Positions 25,790 to 34,833 are shown, counted from the first letter of the stretch. The stretch: DNA of 64,000 nt from Anniella stebbinsi (GCA_029215795.1 JARDYH010000004.1:216606517-216670516); one strand, 5' to 3'. Program-made: numbers and translations. Notes: generated from the letters alone by a model not told the origin.

Positions 25790-27595
25790 GTGCTTTCCAT
25801 CAAAGCTGAAGAATCCATTTCAGCATTTCCCCCTAAAATAAATATTTCCATTGAAATGTAATCTACTTCTTCTGACTTAGCAAAATGAATTTATTTTCTA
25901 AGTTTAAGGAATACAGTTTGAGTGAACTTCTGTCAAGCATTTTGGGCTAATAATGGAATGGTTGCTCAGTGACAAGTTATAGATGTTCAAACATGCAATA
26001 TAATTTGGTTACGCTTACAACTTTCTGCTGAAGCAAATGAAGGAGGGGATAGGTCTTTATTAAAATTGTGGTCAAGTTGGAAGAAATAAGGTATTCTGCA
26101 TCTTATCAGTAAGTAGTACAAGGGTTGATTTGGCTGGAGATGTATTTTGGAATGCATTGTAATAGAATATGGTTGGGTCAAAATGTTGACATTAATTTGC
26201 ACAAGACATAAATGCTTCCATGCAGGTTGAAACATCTCCCCTATGAGGAAAGCACACAGTCTTTGGGGCTTTTTAGTTTAGAAAAAAAGGCAAGTAAAGG
26301 GACCATGATGAATGGTTTATAAAAGTATACATAGTGTAATGGGCTGAGAAGCTTTTCTTCCTCTCATACTATACTATTCCTCTAAAACAATAACAGGGCA
26401 GTAATCCAATAAAACTGAATGGTGGAAGTTTCAGGACAGGCAAAATGAAATAATACTTCACACTGCATATGGTTAAAACAATGGAATTTGCTAACACAAG
26501 ATGTGGTGATGGCAACTAGCTTAGATGATAAGGGGATTAGACATATTATTCATGGAGGATACTGTAATGAATGGATGCCAATCATGATGGCTATATGCTA
26601 CTGGGTGACATGTGTGGGAGGGTGCTGTTGTGCTGATGTCCTGCTTGTGTGCTTCCCTAGAGATGTGAAGGCCCGGGAAAAAATGGAAAAATTCAGGAAA
26701 AAACTGTTTTTCCCCCATTTTCCCCCAAAGCCTTTTTTGATTTTTCCCCCCAATAATGGAAAAATTGAAAAAAATGAAGACAAAGCAGATTATGGAATAT
26801 TTTATTTCAGTATGATGCATAAAATGTTTAAGACAAGGTGTTTATATATTTACTTCTCCAAAAAAAATCTAAAAACTATGTACAATAACAGATTATTACA
26901 ATTTCTGTGCACCAAGGACAAGCAAGTCCTAGGTTGCAAACTGAGACTATGCTCTCAAATACAAGAGCAATATGCATTTCTGCCTCTAGGGGGCACTGCC
27001 ATTGAAGCAGAGACTGCAACTGATAGTGACAGCTATAGCTCAGAAAAGGAGTCTGATTAAATTTCATGCATATTCATTGAATCTTGGTCCCCCTTTTTTC
27101 TCAGTTCATTTTATGGGAATGGGTGCTTTATGACTGCTTCACACTGTGGAGGACTAGCAGAGATATAAATAATTTTCCTTGTTACTAATGTTAATGGTGT
27201 CTTCTGTTTGTTTTTTAAATTGTTTTTTTGCCTGCTACTCATAAACTGGTAAAACCAAAGAGGTTCATTACAGTTCAGATGTTCCTTACAGTTCAGGAGC
27301 TTGTAGCTCCATTTGTTTTTTTAAAAAAGGTAAAAAATTTAAAAAGTAAATTAAATTTGTAATAATTCCTTGAATGCGCTATACTTTTAATATACCAAAT
27401 GTGATAATTTTATGCCAGACCAACTTGTACATAACTACATTTTATGTTCCTAAAGTAACAAAGTGACTTTCAATCCGTCAAAAGTGCTAATATTGCATTT
27501 TTACTAAATGCTAAAAAACAAATTGGCAGTGAAAATAGAGAAACAGCAACTGGGTGTAAAAATCAAACTAATTTAAAGACACAATGAAATAAATT
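25790..27595. other. Intron with a possible hAT-like piece
   Basis: The segment 26658-26790 opens TAGAGATGTGAAGG and has mirrored GGAAAAAATGG/CCATTTTCCCCC-like tracts. The rest is AT-rich with no feature. Confidence 0.35.
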
Positions 27596-27599
27596 GGTC

Positions 27600-28070
27600 T
27601 TAATAATATTCCAAAAGGCAAATAAAGATGGGGCCAAATGGGACTCCTAAGTAAGGAGTTCCACATCATGGTTGCGGTCTAATGGCAAAAGGTCTTGTCC
27701 CATCAGTCATACTTCTGACAGCAAGGGGGGGTGGGGACAGCAGTTCCTACATTACTTACCTTGATAAGAGGGCAGGAGTGTGTGGGAAAAGGCATCCCTT
27801 TTTAAAGACTAAATTATTGTGGGCTAGGATATTTAAAGGTGATCACCAATATTTTGAATTTTGATTGGAAACTAATTGGAAGCCAATGAAGATTGAACAG
27901 AATCAAAGTTGCTTGCTCTGAGTTCCAGCCAGAACCCTGGTTGCATCCGGGAGTTCTGACAGGGTTTTGAAAGTGCTAATTTAGAAGAAGTGTCAGTGAA
28001 TTCAAACTGCTGGAGGCCAAGAATCTACCAGATGCCACTATACAATTGGTGTTCTGATGATAATGAATAA
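27600..28070 (-). repeat. Interspersed repeat D, probably LINE-derived
   Basis: CACCAATATTTTGAATTTTG and GAAACTAATTGGAAGCCAAT match by order and wording the segment near 53080-53130. Family not certain. Confidence 0.4.
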
Positions 28071-28305
28071 AGTGATCCACATGAATTCTGGACATATTTA
28101 TCTTTTGCGTTTCAGGGATATATATAAGAAATCAGTGGCAGGCATTATGTTGAAGCAAGGTTGTTATGACTATGGATATAGTTGAGCAAGCACAATGTGA
28201 GGAGGCTGGAACATGATATTGGCAATGTGTTGGTATAGCAGCTAAGTTTTTACTCTGTGGTAGTGGAACAAAAGCGAAAAAGTTCTTCTTCGTGGTCTCT
28301 GTGCA

Positions 28306-28438
28306 TCACACATATGGGCTCGCGCCGACGCCGAGCCTACTTCCGGGAAACTTCAATAGCTAGATAGAGTTTTGGCGGGAACCCCTCCCCCACCATCCAT
28401 CGCGCATGCTCAGGGTTCCCGCTCTAATTTACCTCAGT
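28306..28438 (+). repeat. DIRS left inverted terminal repeat (133 bp)
   Basis: This segment is the exact reverse complement of 34023-34155. It is GC-rich and carries CGCGCCGACGCCGAG. The element extends 23 bp further left (to about 28283) with sequence unique to this end, which the internal region copies. Confidence 0.9.
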
Positions 28439-28663
28439 TCTTCTTCGACCGCTTCGCTGTTAGCCTCGCGGGAGACTTCCTCGTCAATCCTTGACCTGTA
28501 AGACAGAGAATACTTATAGATTATTTAGTTATTAGTTAGATAGAGTTGTGTTTCTATAGTTATAGTTAGTTAGTTAGTTTAAAAAAAACAAAAAAAAAAA
28601 CAGTTTTTAGTAAAAATAATTAGTTGCTCTAGAACAGTGGTTTTATTTCTAAGCCACCATCTT
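28439..28663 (+). other. DIRS 5' leader
   Basis: Untranslated stretch between the left terminal repeat and the first ATG of the Gag-like ORF. It is AT-rich with TAGTTAGTTAG repeats near 28562-28580 and an A-tract at 28581-28600. It includes ACCTGTAAGA near 28495, a weak donor-like motif. No promoter element is clear. Confidence 0.5.
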
Positions 28664-30853
28664 ATGGCGCAATCCGCGCTCTTCAGGAGGTGCTCCCGGT
28701 GTAGGGCTAAAATTGCCCTCACTGACGGCCATTCGCTCTGCCTTTTCTGCTTGGGGGAGACCCACATCGTTGACTCTTGCGCACACTGTATGCGTTTTTC
28801 GAGGCAGACGAGGAGAAATCGAGCAGACCGGCTTCGTAGCCTTTTATGGTCTAAAGCTCTCTCAGCAGTGGATAAGCCTCGACTGGCGGCAATGCAGGAG
28901 CCTGTTTCTGGGGAGAGTCGAGGCCTCTCGACCCCAGCATCTCCGGCTTCGTCTCATACTCGCAGTGGACAGCCGGCATCTTTATCGGGGTTTTCACCCT
29001 CTTCATCTCCTCCTCCTGTTAAGAGGGCAAAAAAATCGAAGGCTTCGAAAGCAGCTCCTGCAACGGCGAAGAAGCGCCCATCTTCGAAACCATCGGTAAC
29101 GAAAAAGTCGATGGAGCGTCCGGCATCGGTACCGTCTTCTTCAACGGTCAAAGTTGTAGCGATGGTACACAAGTCCGCCTCGCTACCGACGCAGTCTTCG
29201 GTGTCGAGGCAACGCACGGCATCAATAGGTTCCGCATCGCAGTCGTCCCTGCGTCCGGAGCTCTCTCCAGTACCGTCGGCATCGAAGAGGCGCACTCCTT
29301 CTGTGTTGTCTTCGCTGCGTACTCCTCCGACACCGATAGTTCAGATGCAACAGCCACTGTCGCCTTCGCGCTCGTTGCCGTCTCCGGGACCGATCTTTAT
29401 CGCCTCCGATACCGAGCGCTCGTTACCGGCCGAACCGCAACAACCCATTCGTCAGGGTGAGGACCATCGGCGTCGAGCGCATCGATCTCGACAAAGATCT
29501 TCGATGTCGATATCCCGGTCGCGGTCGCGATCTCGGGAGTGGGAGGTCCCTTCTGCCCAATCGAGGCCGAGCGGTCACGACCGCTATCGTTTTGATCCGT
29601 ACACGGGTCGGCGGCTCCAGGGCACCCAGTCTCCTGTTCGCCAGCGAGTGGGGGAATCCCCACCACCGGTTCCTCCGCATCGAACGGCGTCGTTGTCGAG
29701 GTATCCACGTCATGGTCGGGAGTTGTCAACCTCAGCATTACCGCCGGGCCGGGAACGGTTATCAGTTCGACATCGGCAGCCTTCACAATCCTTCGAAGAC
29801 TACGTTTCCGATTCATCGTCAGCCCCATCTCCTCGTCCTTCAGAGCCTTCCCCTTTGGACACGGTCGGCACAGAGGACAGAGCATCCCCAACAATGGAAA
29901 TGGGGAATTTTTCAGAACAGATGTTGCGGCTTGCTCAGTCTCTCAATCTAGACTGTCAACAACCTGATGAGGATTCGGATGATGGCATTTACAACGTCAT
30001 GTCCACGGAACCATCTCCACAAGTGTCTCTGCCAATGGTTAAAGCCTTGCTAAAGTCTTTAAAGCAGTCTTGGGAGCACCCTGCTACAGTAGGCCCGACT
30101 TCAAAGCGCTTGGACGCGATTTATAAAGTTAAACAGGATCAGGCACCATGCCTGTTCCAACACCCCAAGCCAAACTCAGTTGTGGTGGAAGCATCGCAGG
30201 GCAGGTCAGGCCGTACGCATTCTGCACCCACAGACAAGGAGGGCCGCAAATTAGATGCGTATGGACGGCGTATTTATGCATCTACATCTCTAGGTGTCAA
30301 AATAAACAACTATATGGCGTTAATGGCGCGGTACCAATTGTTCCTCTGGGAGAAGGTTTCGTCCTTGACGGACTACCTTCCGGACGATCAGCGGGAGCTA
30401 GCTCGCGTGTTTCAAGCAGAGGCCATTAGACTGTCACGCCAAGAACTAACGACAGCCCGCCATATCACTGACTGTTTGTCTAAGGCAATGGTTGGGGCAG
30501 TGGCATTGCGCCGCCACGCGTGGCTCCGTTCGGCTATGTTACCGCAGGAGACAAAAAACCGGATCGAAGATCTTCCCTTTGACGGGGAAGGTCTTTTCAA
30601 TTCTGAAACGGATGCAACGCTGGATACCCTGCACAAAGCCAGGATGACGGCGAAGAAAATGAGTTCTCAACAACCTCAGCAGCATTTTAGGCAACGTAAA
30701 TGGTACAGGCCTGTACCTTACAGGCAACAGCAACAGCTGGATAGGGTTCAGCGTTATCAGCCGGACACGTCTAGGTCGTACCAACAGCGAAAATCCGCAG
30801 GGCGTTTCCAACAACGCAACAAGCAACAACTGTCGAGCAAGCGTCGTCTTTGA
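28664..30853 (+). CDS. DIRS ORF1, Gag-like protein
   Basis: The ORF starts at ATG 28664 (G at +4) and gives 729 residues, ending at TGA 30851-30853. An open frame continues 5' of this ATG but has no earlier ATG. The N-terminus has a Cys/His cluster (CSRC, H, CLFC, H, CAHC at roughly residues 10-43) of zinc-binding type, as in DIRS Gag proteins. The middle (residues about 80-400) is Ser/Pro/Arg-rich and low in complexity, including RSRSRSR. The last third has a more globular composition and ends with a Gln/Arg-rich basic tail suited to nucleic-acid binding. Inferred role: packaging the element's RNA in the cytoplasm. It overlaps the open part of the RT frame by about 190 bp at its 3' end. No internal stop or frameshift is seen. 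Confidence 0.8.
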   Translation: MAQSALFRRCSRCRAKIALTDGHSLCLFCLGETHIVDSCAHCMRFSRQTRRNRADRLRSLLWSKALSAVDKPRLAAMQEPVSGESRGLSTPASPASSHTRSGQPASLSGFSPSSSPPPVKRAKKSKASKAAPATAKKRPSSKPSVTKKSMERPASVPSSSTVKVVAMVHKSASLPTQSSVSRQRTASIGSASQSSLRPELSPVPSASKRRTPSVLSSLRTPPTPIVQMQQPLSPSRSLPSPGPIFIASDTERSLPAEPQQPIRQGEDHRRRAHRSRQRSSMSISRSRSRSREWEVPSAQSRPSGHDRYRFDPYTGRRLQGTQSPVRQRVGESPPPVPPHRTASLSRYPRHGRELSTSALPPGRERLSVRHRQPSQSFEDYVSDSSSAPSPRPSEPSPLDTVGTEDRASPTMEMGNFSEQMLRLAQSLNLDCQQPDEDSDDGIYNVMSTEPSPQVSLPMVKALLKSLKQSWEHPATVGPTSKRLDAIYKVKQDQAPCLFQHPKPNSVVVEASQGRSGRTHSAPTDKEGRKLDAYGRRIYASTSLGVKINNYMALMARYQLFLWEKVSSLTDYLPDDQRELARVFQAEAIRLSRQELTTARHITDCLSKAMVGAVALRRHAWLRSAMLPQETKNRIEDLPFDGEGLFNSETDATLDTLHKARMTAKKMSSQQPQQHFRQRKWYRPVPYRQQQQLDRVQRYQPDTSRSYQQRKSAGRFQQRNKQQLSSKRRL

Positions 30854-33766
30854 CTTGACGCCAGCACAGCTCGGAGACCAAACAAACAGGCTTCAACCCT
30901 TTCTGCAGACTTGGGCGTCCATAACTTCGGACGCTTGGGTATTGAACATCATCGCAGAGGGTTACAAAATGGAGTTCGAAGCCCCTCCTCCTCTTGGTAC
31001 CATAAAATCTACGCCACCCTCACTAGTTCTAACGCAGGAAACCACCAAGCTGCTTCGCAAAAAGGCAATAACAAGGGTGAAGCCAAACCATCTACACTCC
31101 GGGTTTTATTCCCGGTATTTTACGGTGCCAAAAAGGGACGGGGGCCTTCGTCCCATTATGGATCTCAGAGCTTTGAACAAGTTCATACGAACCAGAAAAT
31201 TTCGAATGATAACTCTGGCATCAGTTCTTCCCATGTTAAGGGAGGGAAGCTGGTTCACGCTAATAGACTTAAAGGATGCGTATTTCCACATCGCCATTCA
31301 TCCGTTGTACCGACGTTACCTCCGGTTTATCATAGGACGCCAAGCGTACCAGTTCTCCGTTCTACCCTTCGGGCTCAAGTCTGCACCAAGGGTGTTCACC
31401 AAGTGCATGTCGGCGGTTTGTGCGCACCTTCGATCCAACAACATCGAGGTGTATCCTTACCTGGACGATTGGCTAATCGTTTCCGCATCCAGAAGCCAGG
31501 CGCTCGCCGACGTCCACGAGGTCATCGCGCTTCTATCGTCGCTTGGGCTGCAAATAAATTACAAAAAGTCAGTCACCCGACCAGCACGTCAAATACAGTT
31601 TATAGGAGTTACTCTGGATTCCGCTGTGGGAAGAGCCTTTCTTCCAGCAAACAGGGCTATGGTCCTACGGCAGTTTGCAGTACGGCTCAGGTCGAAAGAC
31701 CGAATCTCAGCCTTTCAAATTTTAAGACTGCTGGGATTAATGGCAGCGAGCGTCTTCGTCGTCCGTTGGGCGAGGCTACGCATGCGGCCTCTCCAACAGT
31801 TTCTGCTCCAGTATTACTCCCCTCTGCAAAACCCCCACAAAGTAATACTTACCATACCGCTGTCTGTAAGAAGCTCGCTCCGGTGGTGGTCGGACGATCA
31901 CAATCTCTCTCGGGGGATGCCGTTTATCATTCCGGCCCCATCTCGCGTGGTCACAACCGATGCGTCGCTAGCAGGTTGGGGTGCTCACCACGGCGACCTA
32001 GTAACACAAGGAAGATGGTCTCCTTCAGAAGCCCGCCTTCATATAAACATGTTAGAGCTTTTGGCGGTCAAAAAGGCCCTCCGGGTTTTCTCCCCTCACC
32101 TGCGGGGACATCATGTCCGCATTTTGACAGACAATACCACAGTAGTTTGGTATTTGAACAAAGAGGGCGGGACGCGGTCACATCGCCTCCTTCGTCTTGT
32201 GATGGACATTCTGCAATGGGCAATTTCCAACAATGTGCTGCTATCTGCGCTGCATATTGCGGGAACAGAGAATGTCATAGCGGACGACTTAAGCAGAGCG
32301 TTCAAAGACACCCACGAATGGGAGCTCTCCCCTCATATCCTGGATCGTCTATTTGCTCGTTGGGGGTCCCCCAGCATCGACCTGTTTGCGACTGCTGCCA
32401 ACACGGTGTGCCCAGCGTTCTGCTCAAGGGCGGGCATAGGGCAAGCATCGTTGGGGGACGCCATGCAATGGGACTGGTCGAAGGGGTTTCTTTATATCTT
32501 CCCTCCGTTTCCCATGCTGTCCTTGGCAGTAGCCAATGTCAGGCGCAGCAATGCAAATGCTATAATGATAGCTCCGTGGTGGCCAAGGCAGCCTTGGTTC
32601 ACGCCGCTACTCAGACTGGCGAGATTGGAAGTGTGGCACCTTCCACGTGTCCCCAACCTCCTGTCCAGGGAGGGGGGGAAAATCCTGCATCCCGAGGTTC
32701 ACACTCTGCATCTAACGGCGTGGAGAATCCGGCGTCTTGGAGAAACCTCGCGTTATCACCAGGTGTGAAAACTATCTTGGAGGCAGCTCGTAAGCCATCT
32801 ACAAGGCTGTCATATAATAAAAAATGGAAGTGTTTTCAAGATTATGCACAGAGAAATGCCTTTGACCCTGTGAACGCGGATTTACCTAGCGTTGTCTCTT
32901 TTCTTTACTCTCTGCACTCGGCAGGGCTAAAGCCGGCTTCTATTCGTGTATACCTGTCTGCCATTGCGGCCAACCATGGGTTAGTGGACGGTTTTTCCGT
33001 GTTTACGCATCCCATGACAAAAACTTTTTTAAGAGGTTTAAATAATTTGTTCCCCAATATCCGTCCGGCAGTACCGCAGTGGAGTCTATCATTAGTTCTC
33101 ACCATACTTACGTCAAAGCCCTTTGAACCATTAGCCACGATAGATGTTCGGTTGTTAACGCTTAAAACTCTTTTCTTGGTTGCAATAACATCTGCAAGGC
33201 GGGTCTCGGAGTTGGCAGCGCTACTAGTAGACCCTCCCTATTTACAGTTTTTTAGGGACAAGGTAGTGCTAAGGCCGGACCCAAGTTTTGTTCCGAAAAT
33301 TTCTTCAAGGTTCCACGTGAATCAGGACATTGTTCTACCAACTTTCTTCAAACCATCCTCAGACCCGTTGTCTGCAACGTTACATGCATTGGATGTTAGA
33401 AGGGCACTAGCCTTCTATAAGTCGAGAACTGAGACTTTCAGAAAATCTCGCAAGTTGTTTATTTGTTATGGAGGAGTATCCAAAGGACTGCCTGTCTCTT
33501 CTCAACGCATATCCAAGTGGGTGGTAGAAACCATTACGCTAGCCTACCAGGTAGCGGGAAGGGACCCTCCGTTTCGACTGACGGCACATTCTGCTAGGGC
33601 GCAAGCGGCATCTTCGGCGTTGCTTCAGGGGGCTTCGCTGACTGATCTCTGCAAGGCAGCCACCTGGGCTAATGCTTCCACGTTTGTTAAGCATTATCGC
33701 CTCGATGTCAGAGCTCGACAGGACGCCTCTTTTGGAAGGGCGGTTCTCTCCTCGATTTGCCAGTGA
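30854..33766 (+). CDS. DIRS long ORF carrying the tyrosine recombinase
   Basis: This frame continues directly from ORF1 after a single TGA and stays open for 970 codons to TGA 33764-33766. The recombinase domain occupies the last third, from about 32760: a SAM-like core-binding half (about 32780-33060) and a catalytic half with Arg in S-A-R-R-V-S-E-L (33197-33202), H-S-A-R (His 33587, Arg 33596) and Tyr in K-H-Y-R (33695-33697). This R-H-R-Y set is that of the lambda-integrase family and performs integration of DIRS circles. The first two thirds overlap the RT ORF in another frame and resemble no known domain. That part has no ATG until 32015, so the recombinase must start there or later, or be made by stop read-through, frameshift or splicing. 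Confidence 0.8.
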   Translation, partial: LDASTARRPNKQASTLSADLGVHNFGRLGIEHHRRGLQNGVRSPSSSWYHKIYATLTSSNAGNHQAASQKGNNKGEAKPSTLRVLFPVFYGAKKGRGPSSHYGSQSFEQVHTNQKISNDNSGISSSHVKGGKLVHANRLKGCVFPHRHSSVVPTLPPVYHRTPSVPVLRSTLRAQVCTKGVHQVHVGGLCAPSIQQHRGVSLPGRLANRFRIQKPGARRRPRGHRASIVAWAANKLQKVSHPTSTSNTVYRSYSGFRCGKSLSSSKQGYGPTAVCSTAQVERPNLSLSNFKTAGINGSERLRRPLGEATHAASPTVSAPVLLPSAKPPQSNTYHTAVCKKLAPVVVGRSQSLSGDAVYHSGPISRGHNRCVASRLGCSPRRPSNTRKMVSFRSPPSYKHVRAFGGQKGPPGFLPSPAGTSCPHFDRQYHSSLVFEQRGRDAVTSPPSSCDGHSAMGNFQQCAAICAAYCGNRECHSGRLKQSVQRHPRMGALPSYPGSSICSLGVPQHRPVCDCCQHGVPSVLLKGGHRASIVGGRHAMGLVEGVSLYLPSVSHAVLGSSQCQAQQCKCYNDSSVVAKAALVHAATQTGEIGSVAPSTCPQPPVQGGGENPASRGSHSASNGVENPASWRNLALSPGVKTILEAARKPSTRLSYNKKWKCFQDYAQRNAFDPVNADLPSVVSFLYSLHSAGLKPASIRVYLSAIAANHGLVDGFSVFTHPMTKTFLRGLNNLFPNIRPAVPQWSLSLVLTILTSKPFEPLATIDVRLLTLKTLFLVAITSARRVSELAALLVDPPYLQFFRDKVVLRPDPSFVPKISSRFHVNQDIVLPTFFKPSSDPLSATLHALDVRRALAFYKSRTETFRKSRKLFICYGGVSKGLPVSSQRISKWVVETITLAYQVAGRDPPFRLTAHSARAQAASSALLQGASLTDLCKAATWANASTFVKHYRLDVRARQDASFGRAVLSSICQ
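30969..32768 (+). CDS. DIRS reverse transcriptase / RNase H / methyltransferase-like ORF
   Basis: The frame is open from about 30663 to TGA at 32766-32768; the first ATG is at 30969 with A at -3 and G at +4, giving 599 residues. The reverse transcriptase covers about residues 40-260: LKDAYFHI motif and the catalytic Y-L-D-D at 31458-31469 (residues 164-167). RNase H follows, with the first Asp in T-D-A-S at 31959 (residue 331), M-L-E-L near 32050, L-T-D-N near 32127 and A-D-D-L-S near 32281. The C-terminal part (from about 32340) has I-D-L-F-A-T and F-P-P-F, which fits the Dam-like methyltransferase region reported for DIRS1-type elements. It has no independent start near its 5' edge, so it may be made by frameshift from ORF1 or by reinitiation. 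All catalytic residues I can identify are present. Confidence 0.85.
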   Translation: MEFEAPPPLGTIKSTPPSLVLTQETTKLLRKKAITRVKPNHLHSGFYSRYFTVPKRDGGLRPIMDLRALNKFIRTRKFRMITLASVLPMLREGSWFTLIDLKDAYFHIAIHPLYRRYLRFIIGRQAYQFSVLPFGLKSAPRVFTKCMSAVCAHLRSNNIEVYPYLDDWLIVSASRSQALADVHEVIALLSSLGLQINYKKSVTRPARQIQFIGVTLDSAVGRAFLPANRAMVLRQFAVRLRSKDRISAFQILRLLGLMAASVFVVRWARLRMRPLQQFLLQYYSPLQNPHKVILTIPLSVRSSLRWWSDDHNLSRGMPFIIPAPSRVVTTDASLAGWGAHHGDLVTQGRWSPSEARLHINMLELLAVKKALRVFSPHLRGHHVRILTDNTTVVWYLNKEGGTRSHRLLRLVMDILQWAISNNVLLSALHIAGTENVIADDLSRAFKDTHEWELSPHILDRLFARWGSPSIDLFATAANTVCPAFCSRAGIGQASLGDAMQWDWSKGFLYIFPPFPMLSLAVANVRRSNANAIMIAPWWPRQPWFTPLLRLARLEVWHLPRVPNLLSREGGKILHPEVHTLHLTAWRIRRLGETSRYHQV

Positions 33767-33812
33767 TCAAGCAGCGTGCCTACCCACCTCCGGTAAGTCT
33801 TGCTTGTTATTC

Positions 33813-33906
33813 GCCCATATGTGTGATGCACAGAGACCACGAAGAAGAAATGAAGGTTGCTTACCTGTAACTGTAGTTCTTCGAGTGGTCATCTGTGCAG
33901 TCACAC
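33813..33906 (-). repeat. DIRS internal complementary region
   Basis: Bases 33813-33849 are complementary to the element's left end (28283-28319) and bases 33850-33906 to its right end (34150-34206). Joined as they are here, they spell the head-to-tail junction expected of the circular DIRS intermediate. In the accepted DIRS replication model this region templates closure of the circle. It begins 47 bp after the recombinase stop codon. Confidence 0.9.
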
Positions 33907-34022
33907 AACCCTCCCACCATCCCCTCTTGGCATCGCTGTTGTGACGTCAAGTTGATTCGCCATGCTCTTGTTTGATTTCGTACATTAATGCCTTAGTTGC
34001 GAGGCCAAGCGGTCTCAGAAGG

Positions 34023-34155
34023 ACTGAGGTAAATTAGAGCGGGAACCCTGAGCATGCGCGATGGATGGTGGGGGAGGGGTTCCCGCCAAAACTCTATCTA
34101 GCTATTGAAGTTTCCCGGAAGTAGGCTCGGCGTCGGCGCGAGCCCATATGTGTGA
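34023..34155 (-). repeat. DIRS right inverted terminal repeat (133 bp)
   Basis: Reverse complement of 28306-28438 with no mismatch on reading. The element continues 51 bp beyond it (to about 34206) with sequence unique to this end. That tail contains TTACAG|GTAAGCAA, a strong splice-donor-like sequence at 34190-34197. Confidence 0.9.
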
Positions 34156-34212
34156 CTGCACAGATGACCACTCGAAGAACTACAGTTACAGGTAAGCAAC
34201 CTTCATATACTG

Positions 34213-34640
34213 ACTGAGTTCGGATGATATGGTGGGGCTCGTTGTGGGTTATATAACCCATGATGAGTTGTGGCGCCTGCAGGCACCAGTTTGAATATGC
34301 AACCCCTGCTCAGGGCTGTCATGTCATGCAAACCCAGTGAGTGTGGGTTATGTGAGGTTAAAGAACCCTTACATAACCCCAAAACAGACCATGGGTTATA
34401 CAAGGGTTGTGACAGTGCAGCTAGGAATTCTGCACAGACTACATTTATAAAAGGTAATGGGTGCTATATGGAATACAAAACAAAAAGAACTCCAAACTCC
34501 CCAAAATGTTCAGGCATTAATCTTAAATGTTAAGCAGAATTTATTGGGGAATTAAATTATTTTAATGCTTGACAGGTTCGCATGCACAAAGCCTCAGTAT
34601 GGGTTAAATAACCCTCAGTGGGTTGTGCGAACAGCCCCAA
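34213..34640. repeat. Foldback repeat C-like next to the DIRS right end
   Basis: GTGGGTTATATAACCCA at the left and GGGTTAAATAACCCTCAGTG at the right, with AGTTCGGATGAT and GTGCGAACAGCC as outer ends. It lies 7 bp from the end of the DIRS element. Part of a local duplication is inserted in it or adjoins it. Confidence 0.45.
34405..34580. repeat. Local duplication, copy 1
   Basis: CAGTGCAGCTAGGAATTCTG through CATTAATCTTAAATGTTAAG and the TTTATTGGGGAATTAAATTA stretch recur 429 bp downstream. Confidence 0.65.
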
Positions 34641-34833
34641 TGGGATAAAAATGTGGTATGGGATCAGGGGCAAGATATTGAAGGCCGAGCACAACCCATC
34701 TGCCATAAACTTTCGGCCTATCTTTGTGGATAACAAGACAGTGTGCAAGTATGACTAAAATAATATGCAATACAATTAAAACACTAAAACCACATAATAA
34801 TAAACAGAGAAGGCAACAAATACAATAGAACAG

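Larger units (their letters stand above)
28283..34206 (+). mobile_element. Apparently complete DIRS-type retrotransposon
   Basis: DIRS elements are retrotransposons that integrate by a tyrosine recombinase through a circular DNA intermediate and leave no target duplication. This 5.9-kb copy shows all hallmarks in order: left terminal repeat, leader, Gag-like ORF (28664-30853), RT/RNase H ORF (30969-32768), tyrosine-recombinase ORF ending at 33766, internal complementary region (33813-33906) and right inverted terminal repeat. All reading frames are open and the shared inverted repeats are identical over 133 bp, so the insertion looks young. It is in the same orientation as WDFY3 and lies in its 5' intron. 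No target-site duplication is seen at either edge, as expected. Related DIRS elements are known in reptiles; the family name was not determined. Confidence 0.9.

Noticed and set aside
26488..27060. 190-codon open frame
   Set aside because: No recognised domain; the frame runs through poly-A/Lys-like and T/C-rich repeat tracts and shows no flanking splice sites in phase.
28954..29894. Minus-strand frames of up to 165 codons inside the DIRS Gag-like ORF
   Set aside because: They are shadows of the Ser/Arg-rich, CG-containing sense frame and resemble nothing.
28283..34206. Endogenous retrovirus
   Set aside because: It has RT and RNase H but no protease, no retroviral integrase, no envelope and no direct LTRs. 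Inverted ends and a tyrosine recombinase identify a DIRS element.
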